Shown piece after piece: positions 7,774 to 16,957 of a stretch of 64,000 bases of DNA. Under the pieces are notes generated by a model that made no database searches, was not told where the DNA came from, and was given only the letters and a program-made list of their open reading frames with translations. The position numbers and the translations under genes were made by a program. Numbering within the stretch: the first letter of the stretch is position 1; the number at the start of each line of letters is the position of its first letter. Origin of the DNA: Methanobacterium sp. (GTDB taxonomy: Archaea; Methanobacteriota; Methanobacteria; Methanobacteriales; Methanobacteriaceae); contig JACRPY010000004.1 in assembly GCA_016222945.1 (NCBI GenBank), positions 62,001 to 126,000 of the forward strand, in the 5' to 3' direction.

Positions 7774-8385
7774 TTAAGATTTCTTTATAATCAAATAAGA
7801 CAACACAAGGACCCAAATCATAAATGCAAAGATGGTAATCCGCTCAAAAAGTCCTCCATAAGCTGAATTACTTCCTACACTAATTGCAGCTACTCCTCCT
7901 GATACTAAAATCACAGCAAAGGAAATGAATGAATAAATAGCAAAAGATTTCATCTCTTTAACTTTTCTGAAGTTTATTCCAATTAAAAGAACTGAAATAA
8001 GTGTGAATAGTGATGTTATTCCTGCTATTGCAATATGCATGGTGCCTTGGAATGTAAAAGCTGCATTTCGTGGGTCTTGAGGGAAGAAAAGCAGTAATAT
8101 GCCTAGAAAACCGACAATTGCAAGCATTAAAGTGGCAGCTTTATATTTTTTACTGTTATCAATTTCTTTATCTAAAAATGCCCCAATACCAAATATTAAT
8201 ATTGAAATATTATAAATACCAAATAGGATACTCATTAAAACTATATTGGAAGCATTAGCTACAGTAAGCTCGCTTATTGTATTGTAAAGAAAACTATAAT
8301 CACTACGGAGCATTCCGCCCATGATTACGGCTGAAATATACACTAATGGTCCGATAATACCAAAGATAGGATAAAATTTTTTCAT
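7774..8385 (-). CDS. DUF998-type multi-pass membrane protein
   Basis: The 203-residue protein has about six hydrophobic segments. It shows P-I-F-G-I-I-G-P-L at the start, N-T-I-S-E-L in the first loop and L-F-F-P-Q-D-P-R before the fourth segment, all typical of DUF998 membrane proteins. The function is unknown. It is convergent with the MBL-fold gene. Upstream lies about 170 nt of AT-rich sequence shared divergently with the metE leader. Confidence 0.75.
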   Translation of the reverse strand: MKKFYPIFGIIGPLVYISAVIMGGMLRSDYSFLYNTISELTVANASNIVLMSILFGIYNISILIFGIGAFLDKEIDNSKKYKAATLMLAIVGFLGILLLFFPQDPRNAAFTFQGTMHIAIAGITSLFTLISVLLIGINFRKVKEMKSFAIYSFISFAVILVSGGVAAISVGSNSAYGGLFERITIFAFMIWVLVLSYLIIKKS

Positions 8386-8498
8386 ACAGTAACTAATATA
8401 ATTTAATTGTATTATAATTTACCAATTGAAAGATATATTATCATTTCTTAAGTTAAATTTAGATAAAATTAATTAACAAAATAATGATAAAGTATTTA

Positions 8499-8550
8499 GA
8501 GGTTGAGAAAACCTATAGGTTTTCGAACGTTTGAAAACTTGTAATTGAGG
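8499..8550 (+). repeat. Modular hairpin in the metE leader
   Basis: GAGGTTGA leads into GAAAACCT (8507-8514)/AGGTTTTC (8517-8524) with a 2-nt loop. GAACGTTTGAAAAC and a terminal TTGAGG follow, the latter serving as the ribosome site of metE (ATG 8557). The GAGGTTGAGAAAA start and TTTTCGAAC after the stem match the element at 805-837. Confidence 0.7.
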
Positions 8551-8556
8551 TCAAAA

Positions 8557-9513
8557 ATGTTAACAACAGTTGTCGGAAGTTATCCAGCATTACCCAAAGA
8601 ACCATCTTCAATATCAGAAAAGATTTCTAATCTTTTTGGAACTTATGATGAATATAAACCTGCAATAGAGCTTGCAGTTCGAGATCAAATAGAAGCAGGG
8701 ATTGATATTATATCTGATGGGCAGGTAAGGGAAGGAATGGTTGAAATCTTTGCAAGTGCTATTCCAGGAATGGCTGTTGAAGATAAAACACCCAAAATTG
8801 TGGGAAAAATTATGTCGCCTTATGGATCTATTGGTGCAGACGACCTTAAATTTGCAAAAAAAATTGCAGAAGGCATATCCAAAGAATATGGCCGGAATTC
8901 GAATAAAAAACTTGAAGATGGTGTTAAAGGAGTTAAAGGTATAATTACTGGTCCATCTACTCTTGTTTTCTCTTCAAGAATGGAAGGATTTTATAAAAAT
9001 AAAGAAGATGCCATAATTGATTTAGCATGTGCTTTAAAGAATGAAGCAGGATATTTAGAAGAAGCAGGTGCAATATATATTCAAATAGATGAGCCTTTTA
9101 TTTCAACAGGCGTAGTTGACATGGATACTGCAAAAAATGCAATAGAAATCATAAATAAAGGTTTATCTATTCCTGTTGGTTTACATGTATGTGGAGATGT
9201 GACTGCTGTATTTAATGAGCTTTTAAAATTTGATGTTGACGTAATAGATTGTGAATTTGCAGGTATTTTGAAAAATATGCAAGTTCTGGAAGATATAAAC
9301 CTAAATGGTAAAAAAATAGGTTTTGGATGTTTAGATACAAAAACAGATAAAATTGAAATTAGGGAAGAAGTAGAAGAACTGATTAAAAAAGCAATAGATT
9401 TAATTGGCTTTGAAAACTTGATTATTGACCCTGACTGTGGGATGCGGATGAGATCAAGAGATGCAGCATTTGCAAAGCTCAAAGTAATGACAGAAGCTGC
9501 AAAGAATTTATGA
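8557..9513 (+). CDS. metE: Archaeal methionine synthase (corrinoid-dependent MetE core type)
   Basis: The 318-residue protein starts at ATG 8557 behind GAGGTC. It corresponds to the C-terminal catalytic half of cobalamin-independent MetE. Visible are V-V-G-S-Y-P near the start, I-S-D-G-Q-V-R-E, I-D-E-P-F, the zinc ligands H-V-C-G-D and D-P-D-C-G-M, and G-C-L-D-T-K. In Methanothermobacter this protein transfers methyl from methylcobalamin to homocysteine (established knowledge). It lies directly upstream of thyA and mch, an order I recall in related genomes. The hairpin element at 8507 lies in its leader. Confidence 0.88.
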   Translation: MLTTVVGSYPALPKEPSSISEKISNLFGTYDEYKPAIELAVRDQIEAGIDIISDGQVREGMVEIFASAIPGMAVEDKTPKIVGKIMSPYGSIGADDLKFAKKIAEGISKEYGRNSNKKLEDGVKGVKGIITGPSTLVFSSRMEGFYKNKEDAIIDLACALKNEAGYLEEAGAIYIQIDEPFISTGVVDMDTAKNAIEIINKGLSIPVGLHVCGDVTAVFNELLKFDVDVIDCEFAGILKNMQVLEDINLNGKKIGFGCLDTKTDKIEIREEVEELIKKAIDLIGFENLIIDPDCGMRMRSRDAAFAKLKVMTEAAKNL

Positions 9514-9560
9514 TTATAATTTAAAAACATATTGAAGATAAATTGGTGGGGAATATAAAA

Positions 9561-10238
9561 ATGGCATTTCAAATTGAAGTCGAAGAAATAGCAGACGGCT
9601 GGGAAACCCTTGTAAGGAAAATAATGGCAGAAGGCAAAGAAATTAAAGATGAAAGAGGCTCATTAACCAAAGAAATTTTAAACACTCTTGTGACGATAAC
9701 CAATCCACTGGGCAATAAAATGTCTGAAGGATTCTACTTAAACAAAATTGCCAAGGTACAGGAAATCAGAGTTCCTGAAGGATATTTTTGGAGCGGTGAT
9801 AAGCTTGAAGTTTACTCTGAACAATTTTTAAGCAAAGATAAGCAAGGATTTGTATATACATATGGTAATCGTCTAAGAAAACATTTCGATGATATTGATC
9901 AAATTCAAGTAGCTATTGATAGACTTAAAAACTGCGAAGAATCAAGAAGAGCCATATCTATAACATGGGACCCGACAGTTGACACCAAAACTGAAGAAGT
10001 GCCCTGTATGATACTTGTAGACCTTAAAATAAGGGATGGAAAACTCCATACAACTGCATTATGGCGTAGTCATGATGTATATGGGGCATGGTTCCCGAAT
10101 GCTGTGGGACTAACTCATTTAGCTAAATATGCTGCGGATAAGCTTAATTTGGATGTGGGAACAGTTACAATTCATTCTATAAGTGCGCATATTTATGAAG
10201 TTAATTTTGATGATGCAAAACAGATTTTAGGATTGTAA
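9561..10238 (+). CDS. thyA: Archaeal thymidylate synthase
   Basis: The 225-residue protein (M-A-F-Q-I-E-V-E-E-I-A) starts at ATG 9561 behind GGTGGGG; a GTG 18 nt earlier is less likely. It shows R-R-A-I-S-I-T-W, the catalytic cysteine in V-P-C-M-I-L-V-D-L, and W-R-S-H-D-V-Y-G-A-W-F-P-N. This is the divergent methanogen type that makes dTMP from dUMP. Its place between metE and mch fits a C1-carrier gene group. Residue spacing matches a full-length enzyme of about 220 residues. Confidence 0.87.
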   Translation: MAFQIEVEEIADGWETLVRKIMAEGKEIKDERGSLTKEILNTLVTITNPLGNKMSEGFYLNKIAKVQEIRVPEGYFWSGDKLEVYSEQFLSKDKQGFVYTYGNRLRKHFDDIDQIQVAIDRLKNCEESRRAISITWDPTVDTKTEEVPCMILVDLKIRDGKLHTTALWRSHDVYGAWFPNAVGLTHLAKYAADKLNLDVGTVTIHSISAHIYEVNFDDAKQILGL

Positions 10239-10374
10239 TTAGTGTTCATATGGTTTAATAACATTTAATATGTATTTTCAAAAATTCAAAAAATTAAATA
10301 GTAAATTTATTAAGTTATAAAATAGCTTAAAATTCATTAACATAACATAATTTGCATTCATTTAATAATCTACA

Positions 10375-10480
10375 TTTTTGAGGCTTAGAAAACATAGAGT
10401 TTTCAAACCACAAAAATACAAAATTTTTGAGGCTTAGAAAACATAGAGTTTTCAAACCACAAAAATACAAAATTTTTAAG
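10375..10480 (+). repeat. Perfect 49-bp tandem duplication of hairpin units before mch
   Basis: Two identical 49-bp units run 10375-10423 and 10424-10472, followed by the start of a third (TTTTT then AAGG). Each unit holds GAGGCTTA, the stem GAAAAC/GTTTTC with loop ATAGA, and CAAAAAT-ACAAA-ATTTTTG. The GAGG of the expected third unit reads AAGG and serves as the mch ribosome site. It is related to the elements at 814-908 and 19837-19948. Confidence 0.85.
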
Positions 10481-10488
10481 GTGAAATA

Positions 10489-11451
10489 ATGGTAAGTGTC
10501 AATCTTGAAGCAAAAAAAACAGTAGACATAATGATAAAAGACGCAGATGCATTAAACATCAGCGTAGAAAAACTTGAAAACGGTTCAACAGTAATAGATG
10601 CAGGTGTAAACGTACCTGGAAGCTTAAAAGCAGGAGAACTTTACACAAAAGTCTGTCTCGGCGGACTTGCAGAAGTGGGAATATCAATCCCTGGCGATCT
10701 TTCAGAAACATTCGCTTTACCTTCTGTAAAGATTAAAACCGATTCTCCAGCAATATCCACACTCGGAGCGCAAAAAGCAGGATGGTCTGTAAGCGTAGGT
10801 GATTTCTTTGCACTCGGTTCAGGTCCAGCAAGAGCATTAGCCCTAAAACCAGCCCATACTTACGAAGTAATAGGCTACAAAGACGATGCAGATATTGCAA
10901 TCTTAACACTTGAAGCTGACAAATTACCTGGTGCAGATGTTACAGATTCAATCGCAAAAGATTGTGGTGTTTCACCAGAAAACGTATTTGTCCTTGTAGC
11001 TCCAACATCATCCATTGTAGGCTCAATACAAATCGCAGGAAGAGTTGTTGAAAACGGTACCTATAAAATGATGGAAGCTTTAGATTTTGATGTTAATAAA
11101 GTTAAATATGCTGCAGGAATTGCACCAATAGCTCCTGTTGACCCTGATGGACTTAAAGCAATGGGTAAAACAAATGATGCAGTTTTATTTGGTGGTAGAA
11201 CTTATTACTACGTAGAATCTGATGAAAATGATAATTTAGAAGAAATTGCAAACAATTTACCGTCATCAGCATCTGCAGGATATGGAAAACCATTCTATGA
11301 TGTGTTTAAAGAAGCTGAATACGATTTCTACAAAATAGATAAAGGAATGTTTGCACCTGCTGAAGTTGTTATAAATGATTTAAGAACTGGTGAAATGTTT
11401 AGAGCAGGATACGTAAACACAGAGCTTCTTATGAAGTCATTTGGTTTATAA
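10489..11451 (+). CDS. mch: Methenyl-tetrahydromethanopterin cyclohydrolase
   Basis: The 320-residue protein catalyses the reversible hydrolysis of methenyl-H4MPT to formyl-H4MPT, the third step of CO2 reduction to methane. Diagnostic stretches are A-G-V-N-V-P-G-S-L-K-A-G, C-L-G-G-L-A-E-V, A-G-W-S-V-S-V-G-D-F-F-A-L-G-S-G-P-A-R-A, and V-A-G-R-V-V-E-N-G. The length equals the family norm. AAGGTGA lies before the ATG. Codons look more optimised than in the neighbours (more AAC, ATC, GGC), as expected for an abundant enzyme. The hairpin array at 10375-10480 occupies the leader. Confidence 0.95.
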   Translation: MVSVNLEAKKTVDIMIKDADALNISVEKLENGSTVIDAGVNVPGSLKAGELYTKVCLGGLAEVGISIPGDLSETFALPSVKIKTDSPAISTLGAQKAGWSVSVGDFFALGSGPARALALKPAHTYEVIGYKDDADIAILTLEADKLPGADVTDSIAKDCGVSPENVFVLVAPTSSIVGSIQIAGRVVENGTYKMMEALDFDVNKVKYAAGIAPIAPVDPDGLKAMGKTNDAVLFGGRTYYYVESDENDNLEEIANNLPSSASAGYGKPFYDVFKEAEYDFYKIDKGMFAPAEVVINDLRTGEMFRAGYVNTELLMKSFGL

Positions 11452-11701
11452 TTTATTAAAAGTTTGAAAAAACTTTTATTTTTTTTAATTTTAGAGTTAT
11501 GGTAATTATTTTTTAAAATCTTGATTTTATAATTCCTTTTTTAATGTAATAAGTAATCATTGGGGTTTTAATTAAATCCAATGAATATGATATTTTGTAA
11601 ATTTAGAAATTATCATACATATAATCAATAATTGCCAGAGCAGTTATCGTTAACTATTTAAAATGTATTCTTCTTAATATTAATTATTAGGAAGTGAAAA
11701 T

Positions 11702-12061
11702 ATGAAAGAAACGATTAAATGGAAACCTTTGATAATTGGTATAGGGATTGCTCTAATATACTATTTTATATCTGGAGATGCTCTATCAGTTTTACCATTT
11801 CTGCTTGCAGGAATAGCCGTTGGTTACATGGTTGGAATTGATATAAAAATTGGGGCCATCAACGGTGCTTTATTGGGTGCTATAGGTGGATTAATAGTAA
11901 TTTTAGCATTGACAATTATGGTCTATCTCCAAACTGGTGGTTTACAAATTTTAGGATATTTAGTTAACCAATTTGTGATATATCTTATTATAGATATAGT
12001 AATGGCTGTAATTGGTGGAGTTATTGGTTCTTTAGTACGAGCAGAAGTAGAAAAGAGTTAA
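11702..12061 (+). CDS. Small four-helix membrane protein, DUF5518-like
   Basis: The 119-residue protein has four hydrophobic segments with Gly-rich turns (A-G-I-A-V-G-Y, G-A-I-N-G-A-L-L-G-A-I-G-G, V-I-G-G-V-I-G-S-L). The pattern resembles DUF5518, small membrane proteins frequent in Methanobacterium, and the same fold type occurs at the C-termini of the zinc-ribbon proteins at 61538 and 62406. The function is unknown. GGAAGTGA precedes the ATG. Confidence 0.65.
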   Translation: MKETIKWKPLIIGIGIALIYYFISGDALSVLPFLLAGIAVGYMVGIDIKIGAINGALLGAIGGLIVILALTIMVYLQTGGLQILGYLVNQFVIYLIIDIVMAVIGGVIGSLVRAEVEKS

Positions 12062-12264
12062 ATGACTATAATCTATAAAAATTAACTTTTTTTATTATTT
12101 TTAGTTTCATTTAAACATTTTTTTAATTTATTTTAACAGAATAATTGATGATATAATTGTCAATATCTGATCATTTGATTATTTAATTATAGAAATATGG
12201 GAATTATTTCAAAAAACGTAAAATTAATATTAATTGGCAGATATATATGTTAGATGGTGAGAAA

Positions 12265-12615
12265 ATGGAGAATTGTACACTCATAACAACTGCTCATGAT
12301 GAAAGTATGGTTTTAAAGGCCATTATTGAAAGTGAATGTAGTAAATGTATCTTATTATATCAACACACCTATGAAAAAATCCCTGAAACATCATTTAAGG
12401 ATATAGAATACATTAAAATAGAGGGAACTCCTGAAAATATTCTAAAAAGCATAACTAATGCAATAAACAGTTTTAAAGGAGTTAATTTTTATCTGGCCAA
12501 TGTTCATTTAGATATTTATGTCTTATATTACCTTTTAAGTAAAAAAGAAGAATATAATATCTGGATTCTTGATAATAATCAATTTATGAAGATGCCTCAA
12601 ATAAAAAAAATTTAA
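12265..12615 (+). CDS. Unrecognised small protein with Rossmann/CARF-like pattern
   Basis: The start is taken at ATG 12265 (M-E-N-C-T-L-I-T-T-A-H-D-E) with GGTGA upstream; a TTG or ATG earlier is possible. The 116 residues alternate strands and helices: T-L-I-T-T, C-I-L-L-Y, I-E-Y-I-K-I-E-G-T-P-E-N-I, V-N-F-Y-L-A-N-V, and I-W-I-L-D. The G-T-P-E-N-I-L-K-S-I segment and order resemble the N-terminal half of CARF domains, but no effector domain is attached, so this is only a suggestion. It is convergent with the homocysteine operon. Confidence 0.5.
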   Translation: MENCTLITTAHDESMVLKAIIESECSKCILLYQHTYEKIPETSFKDIEYIKIEGTPENILKSITNAINSFKGVNFYLANVHLDIYVLYYLLSKKEEYNIWILDNNQFMKMPQIKKI

Positions 12616-12639
12616 TAAAATAAAAAAAGTATTTTTTAG

Positions 12640-13026
12640 CTATTCAGCAACAGCTATAGCTTTCATAGGGCATGAAGAAGTGCAGAATCCACATGCAATA
12701 CATAACTGGTCATCAATTTCAATGCTCCAGTCATCTTTGATACAAATTGCTTTAACAGGACATAAAGAAACACATGCACCACAATCCACGCATTTTTCAT
12801 CATCCTTCTTTAAGACTTTTTTTACAGGGTCTACGTTTATCCCATGACTTTCCATGAACTCAATTCCTTCCTCTACTTCGTCCCCTTCAAGTTCAATAAG
12901 TGCTTTACCTCCTTTTGGAGTTATATTTGCCCTTAATATGTTGAATGTCATATCATACTTCTTCATTGCATCTGAAATTATTGATTTATTGACTATATCT
13001 GGTGAAAACTTTAACCATACTCTCAT
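12640..13026 (-). CDS. NIL-domain ferredoxin of homocysteine synthesis
   Basis: The 128-residue protein has an N-terminal NIL domain (residues 1-70) and two 4Fe-4S motifs, C-V-D-C-G-A-C-V-S-L-C-P and C-I-A-C-G-F-C-T-S-S-C-P. Homologues in Methanosarcina (MA1822) act with the DUF39 protein to form homocysteine from aspartate semialdehyde and sulfide (established). It overlaps the upstream DUF39 gene by 4 nt (ATGA), so the two are translationally coupled. It is cytoplasmic and supplies electrons. Confidence 0.87.
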   Translation of the reverse strand: MRVWLKFSPDIVNKSIISDAMKKYDMTFNILRANITPKGGKALIELEGDEVEEGIEFMESHGINVDPVKKVLKKDDEKCVDCGACVSLCPVKAICIKDDWSIEIDDQLCIACGFCTSSCPMKAIAVAE

Positions 13027-14576
13027 ACAGACACCTCATCATTATTTTTTGCACTTTCACCAATTAACCTTGAAATATCCTCTGCAGTAATCATTCCCTT
13101 CACTTTATTATCTTTATCAACAATAGGAATACCTGAAATTTCATATTTATCTATTCTTCTTGCTATAATATCCACAGGTTCATCTTCCCTTGCAATAATC
13201 ACTTTTTTAGTCATAACTGCATTTAGATCATCTTTACCTTTAGCAACTGCATTTGCTATGTCCCATGATGTTACTATGCCCATAAGATAACCGTTTTTAT
13301 CCACAACAGGCAGATGATTTATGTTATTTTTAACAAGTTTCCTTGCAACATCACCTATTCCATCTGTAAGATATGTAAGTATCACAGGTTTACTTTCAAT
13401 ATCCTTTACAAGGATAGATGGTTTTTTAATTTCAAGAGGATTAACTGTGTATCCAGAGGAAGGTAAATTATTAACAGGTTCTGTTAGATAGAACTCTCCT
13501 TTATTTATCCAGCTTTTAAGTTCATTTGCAACTTCTTCAGCCTTTTTATAAGATGAAAGAGGGGATGTTTTAATTTCAACACCATTAATTTCAATTGAAC
13601 CAGTTTTAAGCTCTTTATAGTTAGTTTCCTTAATAACTGGTCTGCTTCTTCTTCCAACCCCATAATCAAAAACACGACAAGTTATATCTTCATCACTTAT
13701 GGCTGTTCGCTTGGCTATTTCTTCATTTAAAATTGGAATAGGAATTCCAGCACCCACATACAATGTTGGGCCGTATTTTTGCATTGTCGCGCCTCTAACA
13801 AAGTCGCTGTTCATATTTTTCATATCACCTTTAAGCATCAGCGTTCCAGCAGGACCTACAGGCACTCCATTTCGGCGTTCAACCTCAGTAGAATGTTGTG
13901 TTCCTTCCCCAATTATATAACCTTCTCCTCCGCACATGAATATCCTTGTTCCCATGCCTATTGTTTCAAAATACGGATCATTTATAAGTGGACTAAGCTG
14001 TCCTGCACTTGAATAACTTACATTGCCGTAGTTAGGAAGAAGAGTCCCCATATATGTGTAAAGAGTTTCATCAGTCGAATTTGTAGCCACAGCATAGTTT
14101 TGGTAACAGTTTCTTGGATTTACCATTGTGGCATGATTTAGATTTTCAAGATCAATCAATGTTTCAACTTCTTTTAGTGGATAGCAATCAGTACCATATG
14201 CTTCTACAACCAGTTCAACTTCTTTTCCTTTTATAAGGTCTTCAATTAAGTGTGCACCACCATAATCCATACCTATTTGTGGGTTTTTATTTAATTGAGT
14301 GGCCCCTATATATGCATCTACAGCAGCAAGCCCTGAATAAGCCTCAACGTTATTCAGGAAAGTTCTGTTCATTTTAATTGGAGGATCGGAATGACCAAAA
14401 TTCAAAAATGCTCCTGAAGAACACATAGCACCAAAAGTTCCAGTAGTTACAACATCAACTTCCTTTGCTGCAGTATCTGCGCCATTATCTTTGACATATT
14501 CAGTCATTTCGGCGGCCGTTAATACAACAGCGTCTCCATTCTTGATTTTTTGGTTAATTTCATTTATGGTCTTCAT
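13023..14576 (-). CDS. L-aspartate semialdehyde sulfurtransferase (DUF39 with CBS pair)
   Basis: The 517-residue protein holds the DUF39 domain (residues 1-370; T-T-G-T-F-G-A-M-C-S-S-G-A, G-M-D-Y-G-G-A-H, C-Y-P-L) and two CBS domains at the C-terminus (N-N-I-N-H-L-P-V-V-D, Y-E-I-S-G-I-P-I-V-D). The conserved Cys of A-M-C-S-S-G and of D-C-Y-P are candidates for the persulfide carrier. It forms homocysteine with the downstream ferredoxin, feeding the methionine synthase at 8557. The CBS pair suggests control by adenosyl ligands, possibly SAM (inference). Confidence 0.88.
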   Translation of the reverse strand: MKTINEINQKIKNGDAVVLTAAEMTEYVKDNGADTAAKEVDVVTTGTFGAMCSSGAFLNFGHSDPPIKMNRTFLNNVEAYSGLAAVDAYIGATQLNKNPQIGMDYGGAHLIEDLIKGKEVELVVEAYGTDCYPLKEVETLIDLENLNHATMVNPRNCYQNYAVATNSTDETLYTYMGTLLPNYGNVSYSSAGQLSPLINDPYFETIGMGTRIFMCGGEGYIIGEGTQHSTEVERRNGVPVGPAGTLMLKGDMKNMNSDFVRGATMQKYGPTLYVGAGIPIPILNEEIAKRTAISDEDITCRVFDYGVGRRSRPVIKETNYKELKTGSIEINGVEIKTSPLSSYKKAEEVANELKSWINKGEFYLTEPVNNLPSSGYTVNPLEIKKPSILVKDIESKPVILTYLTDGIGDVARKLVKNNINHLPVVDKNGYLMGIVTSWDIANAVAKGKDDLNAVMTKKVIIAREDEPVDIIARRIDKYEISGIPIVDKDNKVKGMITAEDISRLIGESAKNNDEVSV

Positions 14577-14957
14577 TTAAACACATCCAATACATTCAAA
14601 GTTTTTTTTTTAAATTGAAACAAATAATAAAAATTAAATTAATAATTTAATTAGTATTTATTCTGTATCTAGCATTTCGCCATGTTAATTTCAATCTGGC
14701 AGAATTTAGGGCCGAGAGAAATGATATAAATCTGTGGTATCAATTATGCTTTTATACATCCACGTGGGGGTTTTAAAGCAATAAGGTTCAATGCTTTATA
14801 TAATTAAATTTTCTTTAAGTATATACTTTTACTTTAATTGGTCTATAACGATATATTAAAAGAAGATCATATTAATATAAGAATTCAGGATATAATTTCA
14901 TTTTTCACTAATTAAAGTTGTTATTAAGTTAATTTAAGAGAAACGAGGGCCGATAAA
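14577..14957. other. 381-bp divergent intergenic region with a GC-richer core
   Basis: This lies between the divergent DUF39 and tldD genes. Both flanks are plain A/T. A core at about 14670-14790 is visibly less AT-rich and includes GGGCCGAGAG, CTGGCAGAAT and the palindrome CCACGTGG followed by GGGG. In this genome such islands often mark structured RNA or operator sites, but I could not fold it into a known RNA class. A T-run lies just after the DUF39 start. Confidence 0.4.
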
Positions 14958-16331
14958 ATGGTAAATCAATTAAATATTGACCTATTTAAAAATATGCTTG
15001 ATAAAATAGAAAGTAAAGTTGATTATGCAGATATTAGGGTTAGTGATGGTCAAAACACCTCTATTATAATGAAAGATGGTAAAATTCAAGAGATCAGATC
15101 AGGATCTGACTTTGGAAGTGCTATTAGAATACTTAAAAACGGAGCATGGGGCTCTGCATTCACAACTGACATTTCAAAAATGGATGAGATGGTAGAAACA
15201 GCATTAAAACTTTCAAATGCACTGCAAAGCGATGTTGAACTGGCAGATGTTGATCCACAAGTGGATAATATTAAATTAAAAGCTAAAATAAGACCTTCAG
15301 ATGTTTCTATTGAAGATAAAAAAGAAATTATGGGCGAAGCCAATCATGCAGCAACTATAGAAAAAATTGTAAGCACAACAGTAAGTTATGTTGATGCGGA
15401 AGGCCAAAATTTATTTTTAAGCACTGAAGGAGCATCAATTACGAGTGAAGAATCAAGAGTAGGCCTATTTTTAAATGCTGTAGCTTCAAAGGATAATACA
15501 ATCCAATTTGGACACACAAGCACAGGTGGAGCTCGTGGATTTGAAGTGCTTCAAAATGAAGACATAGAAAAATTTGGAAGAAATGCAGCAGATAAAGCTG
15601 TAAGACTTTTAGATGCAAATTCTCCACCTTCAGGACGATTCCCTGTAGTTATGGACAGTGAACTTTCAGGAGTATTTATCCATGAAGCTTTAGGCCATGC
15701 TTCAGAAGCTGACCTTATTTTGCAGAATGATTCAATTCTTAAAGATAAAATGGGAACTCAAATAGGATCATCTCTCGTTACAATAATTGATGACGCCAGT
15801 ATGGACGCTTTTGGATATTATGCATACGATGCAGAGGGAGTAAAAACATCTAAGAATGTTCTTGTAAAAAATGGAGAACTTGTATCTCTTTTAAGCTCAA
15901 GGGAAACAGCTGCAAAACTGGGGATTTCTTCATCAGCAAATGCAAGATCAAGAGTGGGGGATCAGCCAATTGTTAGAATGAGTAACACTTACCTTAAACC
16001 TGGAGATTTAGAATTTGAAGAATTAACTGAAGATATAAAAGATGGAATATATCTGAAAGGTTCTAGAGGAGGTCAAGTGGATACAGGAAAAGGTATATTC
16101 CAATTCAATGCTGCAGAATCATTTAAAATAGAAAATGGTGAAATAACAACTCCATTAAGAGATGTTTCATTATCAGGAGATATTCTTGAAATTCTTAACA
16201 AGGTAAACGGCCTTGGAAGCGACTTTAAAATGAGCATTGGATTTTGTGGAAAAGGAGGTCAAACAGCTCCAGTTGGAGATGGAGGGCCTCATGTAAGAGT
16301 AAGTGAAGCAATGGTTGGAGGAGCAAGCTAA
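14958..16331 (+). CDS. tldD: TldD-type metalloprotease
   Basis: The 457-residue protein carries the TldD zinc motif H-E-A-L-G-H (HExxxH) in G-V-F-I-H-E-A-L-G-H-A-S-E-A-D. Other TldD signatures are D-A-E-G-V-K-T, S-S-R-E-T-A and a C-terminal G-G-Q-T-A-P-V-G-D-G-G-P. TldD works with TldE/PmbA as a heterodimeric protease that trims peptides; the partner is not in this window. The sequence is full length. GAGGGCCGAT precedes the ATG, and the AMMECR1 gene follows at 65 nt. Confidence 0.87.
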   Translation: MVNQLNIDLFKNMLDKIESKVDYADIRVSDGQNTSIIMKDGKIQEIRSGSDFGSAIRILKNGAWGSAFTTDISKMDEMVETALKLSNALQSDVELADVDPQVDNIKLKAKIRPSDVSIEDKKEIMGEANHAATIEKIVSTTVSYVDAEGQNLFLSTEGASITSEESRVGLFLNAVASKDNTIQFGHTSTGGARGFEVLQNEDIEKFGRNAADKAVRLLDANSPPSGRFPVVMDSELSGVFIHEALGHASEADLILQNDSILKDKMGTQIGSSLVTIIDDASMDAFGYYAYDAEGVKTSKNVLVKNGELVSLLSSRETAAKLGISSSANARSRVGDQPIVRMSNTYLKPGDLEFEELTEDIKDGIYLKGSRGGQVDTGKGIFQFNAAESFKIENGEITTPLRDVSLSGDILEILNKVNGLGSDFKMSIGFCGKGGQTAPVGDGGPHVRVSEAMVGGAS

Positions 16332-16396
16332 AATACTTGATTAAGTTTTCTATTAACATGAAATACTTCAATTTTAAAATTAAGGAGGTAAATTTA

Positions 16397-16957
16397 ATGT
16401 TATCTGAAGAAGAAGGAAAATTTCTGCTAAAACTTGCAAGAAAATCTATAGAAACATATATAAAAGATAAAAAGATTTTACCAGTTCCTGAAAATGCTCC
16501 AGACTCTTTAAAAGAGGAAATGGGTGCATTTGTAACTTTAAATAAAGATGAACTTCTTAGAGGATGCATAGGATATTCAGAACCAGTAAAACCACTTGTA
16601 AATGCAGTAATTGAAGTTGCAATATCTGCAGCAGTAAATGATCCAAGATTTTCGCCAGTAACTGAAAATGAAATAGGTGATCTGGCAGTTGAAGTCAGTG
16701 TACTTACAAAACCAGAGCTTATTGAAGTTGAAAAGCCTGAAGAATACATGGATAAAATCAGAATAGGTGAAGATGGTTTAATAATTGAAAGAGGGCCTTA
16801 CAAAGGTTTGTTGCTCCCACAAGTTGCTGTAGAATGGGGATGGAATGTGGAAGAGTTTTTATACAATACTTGTGTTAAAGCAGGTCTTACTGCAGATTGC
16901 TGGCTCTTTAATGATGTAAAAATATATAAATTTGGTTCTCAAATATTCCAGGAGTGA
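16397..16957 (+). CDS. AMMECR1 domain protein
   Basis: The start is fixed at ATG 16397 by TAAGGAGGTA; an in-frame ATG 60 nt earlier lacks a site. The 186 residues contain the AMMECR1 hallmark L-R-G-C-I-G-Y, plus A-A-V-N-D-P-R-F-S-P-V and L-L-L-P-Q-V-A-V-E-W-G-W. The family is universal in archaea and eukaryotes; its biochemical role is unsettled. It is probably co-transcribed with tldD. Confidence 0.87.
   Translation: MLSEEEGKFLLKLARKSIETYIKDKKILPVPENAPDSLKEEMGAFVTLNKDELLRGCIGYSEPVKPLVNAVIEVAISAAVNDPRFSPVTENEIGDLAVEVSVLTKPELIEVEKPEEYMDKIRIGEDGLIIERGPYKGLLLPQVAVEWGWNVEEFLYNTCVKAGLTADCWLFNDVKIYKFGSQIFQE

Noticed and set aside
14660..14800. tRNA or known riboswitch in the GC-richer spacer
   Set aside because: No cloverleaf, no T-loop consensus and no recognisable riboswitch core could be found.
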